Translations under genes and position numbers: made by a program | The notes under the pieces: model-generated | Databases searched by the model: none | What the model was told of the DNA's origin: nothing | What the model saw: the letters and a program-made list of their open reading frames with translations, nothing else | Part shown: positions 12,201-24,200 of the stretch, piece by piece | Layout of the letters: each line of letters begins with the position of its first letter | How positions within the stretch are numbered: the stretch's first letter is position 1 | Assembly: GCF_963678635.1 (NCBI RefSeq) | Contig: NC_087062.1 | Coordinates: 43,228,395-43,292,394, forward strand | Direction: 5' to 3' | Source: Symsagittifera roscoffensis | Lineage: Eukaryota; Xenacoelomorpha; Acoela; Convolutidae | DNA length: 64,000 nucleotides

Positions 12201-15200
12201 CTTGGGGCGGCATGTTTTCCAGGCGCATGAGGATCCCATTGTAGTATCTGTAGCCGCAGCAGTAGACACTCTTCACCTGCTTCACTGCATTTGGTATTTT
12301 GGGTACTATGGCTCCTCCCATGGATAGCTGGGGCATCTGTCTGAACTAAAACGTGAGCATCATTCTACTTATTCATTCATTACAGACAATATTACCTTCT
12401 AATAGATAGTTCGTTTTAATAATCTCGCGACATTTTTTAAACTCATTATATTCCACAAATTATAAATTTGATTACATGCTTTCTACTTTACGATCGGTGA
12501 CTTAACCAAAATCATCATCGATAGATCTGAAAACGTCAAAAACAGCTCGAAAGTCTACCTGGAAATGCAATTTTTAGTATCATCATCAAACGAACCCCTT
12601 GTGATGTGACTTCAAACTCGCTGTCGGTCGATCGGATAGAGTGATGGGAGATTCGCCTAGGTCCTGTATCATTTACAAAAGACATCGCACTTGCAGATGC
12701 CGGAGTATCCGCCCCACTACTTCCTCCGTCGCTCTCCCCCGTAGCTCCTCCGTAACTCGGGTAAGCACTTGTTGCGTGGGGAGTGAGGGCTGAGAATGTG
12801 CTATCTGAGCTAGCAGAATCCATAGTGTGCATTTCTTCCATCTGTCTTCTCTTCGCGTCCACTTCGGAGACCAAATCACTGGACTGGTTCCCATTTGATG
12901 ACGATATTGATCCGGGTCTTAAATGAAATTAAACATTTGGATGCTGAAATAAATCGCGAATTCAAAAAAGGCAAAAAAACTAAACATGAATTCTCACCTG
13001 CTTTTGTTGATTGTTATCTTGGGATTTTTCTCGTCCTTCTGATTCCTGGACTCTGTAACAATCCCAGTAGTTAAAACAGAACCAAGCAATAAAACTGAAT
13101 TAAATGCGAATATTCTTACAAATATTCTTTAAGCAAATAATGCGCCTGAGGACAAATTCCTCCATTTCCATATATTTCAAGGGTTGCCAAAAAATGGTCA
13201 TTTTTTCAAAAATACATATATTATTCTAAAAAGTTTATCTATTAACTAAATCTAGAATAAAAAATCATTAAAAAACTTTTGCACTTCATTTTTTCATAAA
13301 AACATTTATTTCGGAGAAGAATTCATTTAATCACAAAAGGCCTAGAACAAACAGATCATAATTCATTTTCTAAATCAATAAATATAAAAAACGTTTTCAA
13401 CAAAATATTCTAGCACGATTTCATAAATCTGAATTGTTTCACGACTGGTGACACTTAGCGTCTCTCGGGAACTGAAACACGATTTAAATTTCAAAACCGC
13501 TATCATTCTTTTAGAAAGCAAATCGAGATGTAAGCCATAAGCTTACAAAATCTGCAAAATCCTACAAAGGCTAGACCAAGTAATCCTTTATTAAATGACA
13601 AAAAAACGTAACCCTCTCAAACAAATCTTCTTGAGAATAGATGAACGAAATACTCCTTTGCAAAAGGTTTTCCAAGATTATGAGCTGAGCAATTGCTGTT
13701 GAATATGTAAGAAACAAGCCCAACACACTGAAACATTTTGTAAGCTTACGGCTTACATCTCGATTTGCTTTCTAAAAGAATGATAGCGGTTTTGAAATTT
13801 AAATCGTGTTTCAGTTCCCGAGAGACGGTAAGTATCACCAGTCGTGAAATAATTGAGATTTATGAAGTTGTGCTAGACTAATTTGTTAAAGAAGTTTTGT
13901 ATATTTATTGATTTAGAACGTGTAGTGGTCAGTTGGATCGGAGTAACTGAACGCGAGAAGCCCGAAAAACTGACTGAATATATCTTTGAAAATTTTCAAG
14001 CCTTCGACAAAACATACCAACAGAAAGCTTTATGATTCACGAATTATGATCGAAAGTGTTGAAAAAAACTCAACCACTTCAAAAAACTGGATTAAAATGT
14101 AATTTTTATTCCGCTAGGCAACATAATAAACATAGCCATCCGACAATTGGAAGAGTCAATGCATGCTATTAAACAGAAAAATATACTGACTTGTTTTTTG
14201 AAAAAATCTCAATTCAAGAGTTTCCAAGAAAAAACACAGCCGACTAACAGTTGGAAAAGAGAAATGAACGCCTTGTTTTTTTTCAACAATTTTCAACATT
14301 TACATTTCAAAAAAAATAGATGGCCTTAAATTTCTTTGGATCTGTAGAACAATTTATGATGAACAGTTTTTTTTGTTAAAATAAACCCAATTTGGAGTTT
14401 GCCTTCCTTTCAACGATAGAAATGCAAGAAAATAAAAAGAACTCACAAGTCAAACCGCGAAAAATCAAAATTGAGCGTGAACAAATTATAAGACTTTCCT
14501 GGATAAAAAACAAAAAAACACAGCACGACCTATATAACAGAACTCACTACGTTCATTACGCTTAAAGAGTTGGCCTGTAAGCTCGTTTGACAACAATTCA
14601 TGATTGACACTTTTTGATAAAATTAACCCAATTTGAGAAAACTGGATCAATAGATGAAATTTTCATTTCGCTGGGAAACCCGAAAATGAAAATCCACTTT
14701 CAAAGTCGATCACGTTTTTCGTGACCTTATCACTTTCGCTGTCCGAAAATGGAGTTTGCCTTTCTTTAACTGAGGCAAGGATGCGCCTCGCAACCACTAG
14801 CGAGAACAGAAAAAAAGCAGCTTTATAAAGTGAAATAATAAAAAATAGCTTTATGATTCACGAATTATGATCGAAAGTGTTGAAAAAAACTCAACCACTT
14901 CAAAAAACTGGATTAAAATGTAATTTTTATTCCGCTAGGCAACATAATAAACATAGCCATCCGACAATTGGAAGAGTCAATGCATGCTATTAAACAGAAA
15001 AATATACTGACTTGTTTTTTGAAAAAATCTCAATTCAAGAGTTTCCAAGAAAAAACACAGCCGACTAACAGTTGGAAAAGAGAAATGAACGCCTTGTTTT
15101 TTTTCAACAATTTTCAACATTTACATTTCAAAAAAAATAGATGGCCTTAAATTTCTTTGGATCTGTAGAACAATTTATGATGAACAGTTTTTTTTGTTAA

Positions 15201-18200
15201 AATAAACCCAATTTGAGAAAACTGGATCAATAGGTAAAACTTTTATTTCACTGGGAAATCTGATAATTAATCTCCATTTTCGAAATTAGAAATCAATCAC
15301 CTTTTTCGAGAGCTTTACAATTTTGCTATTCAATAATGGAGTTTGCCTTCCTTTCAACGATAGAAATGCAAGAAAATAAAAAGAACTCACAAGTCAAACC
15401 GCGAAAAATCAAAATTGAGCGTGAACAAATTTTAAGACTTTCCTGGATAAAAAACAAAAAAACACAGCACGACCTATATAACAGAACTCACTACGTTCAT
15501 TACGCTTAAAGAGTTGGCCTGTAAGCTCGTTTGACAATTTATGATTGACACTTTTTGATAAAATTAACCCAATTTGAGAAAACTGGATCAATAGATGAAA
15601 TTTTCATTTCGCTGGGAAACCCGAAAATGAAAATCCACTTTCAAAGTCGATCACGTTTTTCGTGACCTTATCACTTTCGCTGTCCGAAAAGGGAGTTTGC
15701 CTTTCTTTAACTCAGGCAAGGATGCGCCTCGCAACCACTAGCGAGAACAGAAAAAAAGCAGCTTTATAAAGTGAAATAATAAAAAATAGAAATAAGCCTC
15801 CAATTAGTAAAACTTAGCCACGTATTGGATTCGAACCATCGACTTTAAGAATTGGAGTCTCACACCCAACCCCTTCGGCCAGGAAAACTTATCAATCTTC
15901 TAACACTAGTCACTAATAAAGCAGCTACATATGCTAATAAATTGCCAATGCTATGCAGCAAAAGTGGCAACAAATATACATATACACAATTTTGGAATAT
16001 AACAAACTGAAGGTTCACACACTAACTTTGCATGTAATAAATTAGAAAGCATTAAGCCTCATTGTGTATAAGATATGCATTTCAAAAAATTGCGAGATAC
16101 CGAAATAGAAAATTACTGAAATCGAGTTTTTATTATTGTTATGTTGCTTGAAACAAATAGTTTCTTTCAGTACATTTGATTAATAAAAAAAGCATCAACA
16201 TTGTTAAGTTATTCATAATCGAATTTGAAAGCACAAGCTATTAAAAAGCTGTAAAGGTGCCCCAAAAGTGGCATCAGTATTTGCGACTTAGTTTAGAAAA
16301 AAGAGTAGTCGTACTATTACACTAACGCTCACTTAAGTTCGCTAGTGTAAACAAAGGAAATGAACAGAACTTAACCAGAATTCAAAATTCAAACCGCAGA
16401 AAAGTAAATTTGAGCCTCAATACATTGTAAAATTTTTCGTGAAAAAAAAACGAGAAAAAAAATCGCGACTTAAGTCTTAACTGCGTTCATCGACTCTAAA
16501 TCAAAGTGCGAAAAACCTAATTTGAGCATGAACAAATTTCACTTCAAAAAGAATTTAGTGATACAAATTTAATATGACAGACAAACAGTAAAAATTATAC
16601 TACATTTACCGCTGTTTCCGGGCATGTTTGAATAAATTCCTGGCCCTGAATTGGCGAATGGGTCTGCATAGGGAGGCTTAAATGAGGACCCTTCTCCACT
16701 CATGCCACCACCATTAGAAGAACTGTTATAATTGTCATGAGATTTATCGTTAGAAGCAGACGGGTAAGAATAGACCCCTGCTGGCACCGGTGTTGATGCC
16801 GTTTTTGGTGATTCTGGTTGACTCTGAGACTGTGAAAAGGGTGCCAGCCACGAAGCTGTTTTGTTATTCTGGGTATTTTGGGACATTTTTGACACATTTG
16901 GTGAGTTAGGGGGCACATTAAGGTTAGGAAAAGCACCTTCACCAGTGAGGATGAAATTCAGACTCTGGTTAAAACCTTTGGTCGCGCTGTCTAACACACC
17001 TTCAACTTTTTTCAAGCTCAGGTCAGCGGATGCGTTTGGGACAGCTTTGCGAGTGGTGGTCAAATCACGGATAAATACGTGTGTGTATGCTATCTCCAGC
17101 AACATGAAGATAGATGCCATTCCGTTAAAGTTGGCCGCTTTTATGCTCTCCTCTAGACCACAGATGACGGCTCTCAGAACTGACGTCATGCTGCTGAACA
17201 CTTTCTTGCTGACCTCCTGGAAAGCAAAATGTCTGGTTTTAAACACTGCCAGGAGCAACCAACAGTGTTTTGAATATGCAAAGAATAGCCTAATTGGATA
17301 GTCGTACAAATATTTGGAAGCGGATCGCCAAAATTTGAGCATCAACACAAAGAATATCAAAGACACGCGGCATTAGCTCGCTCATGTTTGGCAAAACTTT
17401 GTTCGGTTGTCCGTGGATGCGGCTTTTTTGGGTGATCACTCTCTGTGCTAAATAACGAATTTGATTTTCTACCAGGTTCATATAAAAAAAGAATGTCGAG
17501 CTTTTTGTCTGAAAATTTGAGTGTTATTTTCGATGGTATTTCTGGCCACGAGAACAGCTGCATTAACTATGAGCTCAAAATACTCGTTATCAGGCTGATT
17601 ATTGAACTATGCTTAATGGCACTGAACATTATCGTGACACCAAAGGCCATAGCCATAAACACATTGTTGTTTTTTTTCACCTGGTCTTCCAAGAAGTCCT
17701 TTGAAACTGGTTGGTCATTGTTGTTGCCGACTTTGCCCACCACATACGCTCTTAGACTTTCGTTTTCAAGTAACTTCTTCAATTTTTTCAGATTGAAGAA
17801 GCCTGGTGACTGACCTTCCATGCAGTTGGCCACCACTTCAGACAAGAACTGTTGATTCTCGCTGAAAAAAGTCAATTAAAACAATGGAGCGGTTTGCTTT
17901 TCCTTTACTTAATGAAAATGAAGCTGCCATAATTGCAAGCAAGCACATTTTCGAATGTTAGGCAGCTGTATTTGAACAACTGCGTATTCATATTCGTCAG
18001 TAAGCTGACAAATACTATATTAACCAGAATCGAGACAAGGAAGAAATTAATAAATATTATTTCGTAAGTTTGCTTTCTCATCTCGAGTCTGATTGGTTAA
18101 TACAGTATTTGTCTGCTTACTGCCGAGTATGAATACGTGGTTGGCTAAATACAGACCCCATTCCATTTTCGAACAATCTGAGAGCGGAGCTAATGGATTA

Positions 18201-21200
18201 CTTCATGATTTAAATGTTAACTAAGTCGTTCATTCTAAATTTGAGTCGAGCTGAAGCCAGTCAACTGAAATCAAAATCTTCATTTACTTCGAAATCACAA
18301 AAAGACAACTTGGGCTCAATCAAGTAAGTAACATAATTTGAGGTCAGAGCGCGTTGATTGACGGGATGTGACTTCCACGCTGATTGATCTAGTGTAACTG
18401 AAATCAATGAAGGCTTATGCCTGAACTACATTAAAACTACGAGGTATAAGGCATACGGGATTGTCTACGACATTCACTGGACTCACGTATCATTTCCCAA
18501 AATTTGCTCCAGCAGAAGGCCGGGATCTCTATTAAAATATTGTGAGTTAAATATATAACAGGTAACAGAAACAGGGAAGATGCGACGGCTGATCTACCTT
18601 TTGATTTTTCCAAGATTGTTAGCCCTGCAAATAAACACGCATTTCAGAACACTGAACTTCTAGGTATATCTGAATTTGACAGTGGCTTAATTTTCCATGA
18701 ATAAAGCTTCACGAGCCGTCTAATAACCAGAGAATAACCAGAGAATATCTCAATCGCTGAAACTGAAACAAATATCTGATCTTAACTATGACTGAATCAA
18801 AATATGTTTTTCTGAACTCCAATTTCTATTTTCCATAAAATAGTTGTCGGGAAGAAATTGTTTCATAAAACTCACCTAATTAGTGAAAACTTGGAATTTA
18901 CTGTTGAGAAATTAAAATGCACTTTTGAAATAAAGTTTTTCTTTGTTGTTTCGCCTTTCACACTTGCATAAAATTGTCTTCCTTTAACAAAATCAAATTG
19001 GTTTGAACTTAAACCAATTAAAGCTCGAACCGTGAATTATTTTCAAAAATGACCATGAACTAATTTCAAGACTTTCTCGAAAAATTAAAAAAAACCTACC
19101 TGTATTAGTCTTTCTTTGGTTCATTGACACTTCAAAAACCAAAAAAAAACAACCGCCAAAAATCAAAATTGAGACGTAACAAACACACGACCTAAATCAA
19201 TGATAAATCAACACTTAAGAGAAACATGCGACTTGAAAAAATCCAAAACTTTGAAAAACTTATATCACGTAAAATAGATTTGAATTTCAAAACTACTTTT
19301 CGATTGATAGTTTAGTCATACTCAGAGACAAAGCAAAGCTTCCCACCGCAGTTCAAAATGTTATTAAAATAAAATAAATCTTATTGTTGGTCGTCCGTCT
19401 CCAGGTCTAAAAACTTCGCGGCATACAGTTGAAAAGGTGACAAGTAGTGTGGGGTTCAAGGGAACCTGTTGGGCATAGAGGGCAAAAGGAGCCATCAAGT
19501 CGCAAAAAGTAGATGTTTACAAGCCGGCTATAGCAGGACCGGAGTTGAGAGAGCTTAAAGCGGATATATCTGGATTGTTCTGGTGTCAACTTTGGGTGGA
19601 GGGATGCTAAGCCTCTCAGGACTCCTATCTTGCGCCAGACTCGTCAGCGGACTGTATCCAGATGCAACTAAAAGTCGGTTCAAAGGTAACGCCTAAAGTT
19701 TTGGAGTTTTTGCTCACCGGGAGAGGCTCGTTGTTTAAAAATACTCTGGGTGCTTTATTTTAGTCTTTGTACGACAAAAAAAGGTGATCCTTTCGAGGAT
19801 GCGAAATTTAATTTTTGATCAAATTTTTTGATTTAATTTGTGAGATGAAGCGCGCCATGGACGTAAAATTAATAAGACTGCGTGATAGTACCCAACCCTG
19901 GGGAATTTGCGGTGAAGTACTCTATGTGGGGAGACTGCTTCCGAAAGCAATAGGTGACTTTACTGCGCGGGCCCAGGAACTATTCAAATGAGCTCGATTG
20001 AATAGTTCCTGGGCCCGCGCAGTAGACTTCTTGGGAGTGCTGTGCCATGATTTTTTACACGAGTACGGTGACACACCATTTCTAAGGTTTCGTGTAGCAA
20101 TGAAAGTGCGTAAAAGTGGCCCATTCTGATTAAAATTGTCTGTAAGTAAAACTCAAGAGTTGATGGTGCAACGAAATGGGTGGAAACCATGTGATAGCTG
20201 GATGGAGGAGCCTCATAAAATTTAAATTGCTGGACATTTCAAGCTCTGAAGTCTGATGTTGACAGCTTCAAGTTTTATCTAGTTTGGGCAAAGTTATGTC
20301 TTTCGATTTTTTCCACATTTGAGGAATTATGGTCTCAGCGGCCAGGAAGTAAACATAAAATTTAATCACTGAAAGGCTTAAGGACCAAGTGGATATTGTT
20401 TAAGCCACACGGGCCGAGTGCTCGGTAGTATTTGATATCAGCAATGGCTCGTTTAGTCTGCTGCTATTTTACGTTTCTTTGTACAAGGTAGTTTGTCTGA
20501 AGTGTGGCTTCTTGCGTTGATGAACTGTTTGTTAGAAGCTTTGGTTATGTCTAGTGGGTAAGTGATGGACTGAGTCAAATTGGATTGGGTTCTTACCTTG
20601 AACAGTCCTGGTTCCGTTTAGGGAGCATATCGCTTTCCAAACTTTTCTGGAGCAAGAGCGATAATCACAGGTCAGGAGGAATTGGCGCCATTATTTTTTT
20701 AATCTTTTGCTGTCTTTTTTAGAACTCTTCCATTCAGGTGGGATGTTCGGTCACGGTCTATGGGGTGGCAAAAATGACAGCTGAAATCTATTTCTGATAC
20801 GAGAGTGGAAGATTTCTCGGAGAAACGCGATAGTGAAGTTGGAACTGTTTCTTGGAGACTCGAAACAATCTCCTCGGTAAAACCTTTCCACTCAGCTAAA
20901 AGAAAATGAATACGTCCTTATAATTTTTTGGAAGTTAAATTAGCTGTTCATTTAGGTATAGTTCAATAAGTATTTGGAGGTGTTTAGACGCTTAGGATTT
21001 AATCAGCGACCAGGATACGGAGAGTATACAGATTGTGACGACAGTTTAAAGTCTAGAGAGGGTTTTTGAGTTTGGTGTTAAAAGGTACTCTGGTTTAGTT
21101 TTCATTGTTCAGTGCCCCAAAGTTGATTCGCTAATTTCATTATAGAGAGTCTGACCGGGTTTATCTTCTTCTAGGTTGGAGTACCAATAAATTGAGCGTG

Positions 21201-24200
21201 TATTTGCATCCTTCACTGGTACTAATTCGGTGCCAGGTTGAAGAAGGTCAGCAAGGGATGCGGAGTAACAGGGGTGACAAGTGGATCTGAGGGATATAAA
21301 AGTTACATATACGGAGCTTAGACGCATTGGCGACCACTGAGATACATATAGCCTCTGTTGTTCCGTCACTAGTAATGTTTGGTTTTTCGTGTTGCAAGGG
21401 CTTATGAACTGCAAATAGTACGCCACCGCTTTTTTGAATGTCTTTGCGGGTAATCGAGTGAAGGGGGCAGAATATATTCCAACTTTGTTTTGGCAATTTA
21501 ATTTCTCGAAAGCAATATGAAATTCAATTTCCGCTTAAAAAGCACTAACTTTGCGGATAATTCATTACAGTTAAACTGCATTAATTTTAAAAGCCTTTGG
21601 CTGGGGATAGAGAACAAGAATTGGTCACAAGGGATGCAAGTGGTCTGAAATGGTTTTGAAGAGGAGGTTAAATGTTCTCAGATAGGTGGTAGTTGATTGG
21701 ATGGTTGAAAGTTAGGAGTGATTGGAGGGGTAAACCGGAGAGGGAGTTTGAGTTCGAGGTAACCAAGCTCCAAGTAAAAGGAGTTAAGGGATTTGAAGAA
21801 TCTTTGATTTCGGTTGTGGTAAAATATAGTTTTGAGTGCACAAGGGACATCAAAATCTCAGTGGTGTGCACTTGAAAAATTTAGGCCACTACATTTAAAA
21901 TGTATCCAGCCATACAGGGCACCAAACGCTAGTTTGAATTCGCTAAATGGGTAAGTTACAACTGAACATTTTTATGGACCTGGGTTGGGATTTATGCCGA
22001 AGCGATGTATAGTATGAAGAAAAGCAGCCTATTCGCTTCATAAACGAAAACCCGGTGACCTGTAGCTCGACGCCAAGAGTCGGACCCACCACGTTAAATG
22101 GGGAACGTTTGGATTCTACCTAGTGAAGGCGGTGTCGCTTGCATGAAAGTAGCCATTCTTTAAAACTTAAAATTCAAAAATTCATACAACTCACTTTACA
22201 AAGTCGAACTAGGCGAATGAACTATTTTTTGAAAAAAAAAGGAAAAAAGGTATAAATACATTCGTTTGCAAATTAATGCAATCAGAATAAATCATAATTA
22301 CCTTTATAACACAGAGGTGAGGCTGCGCTTCGCAAACACTTGCGAGAACACGACCAAAAGGCAGCTCTATCGAATGAAATAAGAAAAATAGAAATAAGCC
22401 TCGAAATAGCTAAAACTCGGCTACGTGTTGGATTCGAATGAGCGACCATGCAAATTTAAGTCTCACGCACTAACCACTCAGCCACGGTTGCTTAAAACCG
22501 CCAAAAACCTACCACCAATAACGCAGCAACATATGATAATAAATTGCCAGTTCGATGCACCAGAAGTAGCACCAAATACGAAAAGACACAATTTTGCATG
22601 TAATAAATTGGAAAATATAATGCCTTACGTATAAATTATGCATTTCAGAAAATTGCGAGATACAGTGACTCGGAAAATTTCTGAAAACGAGGTTTTTATC
22701 ATTGTACTGCTGTTTCAAGGAAACAACTTTTTTCGGTTCATTTGATGAATTGAAAATGCATCAGCTGTGTTAACTTATTATTAATCAAATGTCAAAGCAC
22801 ATATAATATTATACTGCTACCGCAGCCTACCAATTCAAAAGTGCCACCGAAAGTAGCAGTTTTAATTCCAGCTTAGGTTGGGAAAAAAGAAACTTCATAC
22901 TAATACACTTTGCTTCGTAAGTTTAATCAGAAGGAATCTTAATTACCTAAGGAATCATCACGACCTATATAAGAGACTGAACTACGCTCAACAACTCAAA
23001 AAAAAACATATTAAGATACAGAATTGGATAAATGTCTATGAACAACGAAATTGAAATACTTTCTACGAAGAAAAAATAACACTGGAACTATTTGAATTTG
23101 AAAAATATTTCTTGATCTTCATAATTAGCAGTAATCGCTTTGTTCCGCTAGGAATAAAGTAATTGAAGACCATTTTTGAAACTAAAAGTTATTCACGTTT
23201 ACTTAAAGTCAAAACGTATACACTTTGTAATTGGACAGCGTAATGCGCCTTCGATTTGGCAAATGAATAGAAATTTAATCAAACTGAAACATCAAATATG
23301 AAAGTTAAATCAGACTTTTTCTACTAAAAAACATAACCGAAACCAGTTTTAAATCACTCCGTTCATGAACACTTAACTTCCTTCATTCAAACTTAACACA
23401 ACAGTTAACTTCCTTCATTCAAACTCAACACAAAGCCACGCTTATCTACCTCTTGGGTAATTGATAATTTAGACGAAAATCATGAGCGTTGCATAACTTA
23501 CTTGAAGGTACTTCGATCAAACGCATTAGCCACTCGTGTTCCGCTTGCTGTGATCTGATTGGCTACTGCTTTCCCACTTCTCAGCGACTGTCTCGATATT
23601 ACACTGGCAGTTTTTTCCACGAAAGCTGTCCGATCACCTTTCAATTCAATAGCCGCTTAGTTTGACTCTTTTAGCGCCTTTTATTTAGGACGAGAACATT
23701 TATTATTTGTTGGGGGTTTGCTATTCAATTAAGCAAGAAAAAGTTGAAAAGTGGAGATATCAATTCTCATTAAAATCCACGCACCTTTCTCATATGCCGA
23801 AGTATTTGGATTGTGGTCGGACTTAGCCGAGGAAAGCCGACTTGATCTCGCACTTCCTGTTCCAACGGAGACACTCTGGCTGCGACTAACGAATCCCGAG
23901 TCTTGGTTTAGATTACCTCCATTTGGTTTCACCGGCTTGTCGTTCTGACGCTGAAACAACCCAAGTCATAATAGAAGCCGTATATATCAGAAGTTATCCC
24001 ATACCAACAACTGGCTAGACTAAATTAGGTCATACTGTTTAAATAGGGTCTACGAATAGCTCCCAGGGTCAATTCCTACTGCAGGTAACTCCTAAGACTA
24101 CACCCCCATGACAAAATTTCGGACAAAATTTTTCACTTCTTTTTAAGTCAAACTAAACCCACTTCATTATTTTTCCAGTAAACGACTCATAAAGATGAAA

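Noticed and set aside
12541-12596. Longer version of the 12596-12917 MADD exon ending at gtagac
   Set aside because: It would leave one base, which does not fit the phase-0 acceptors of the next exon.
14147-15150. Identical 60-codon frames at 14147 and 14968
   Set aside because: They are two copies of R1 repeat sequence in a tandem duplication and other R1 copies do not keep the frame.
16861-17301. 146-codon plus-strand open frame
   Set aside because: It lies exactly opposite the MADD exon 16610-17216, which has splice sites, phase and strong similarity. The plus frame is its shadow.
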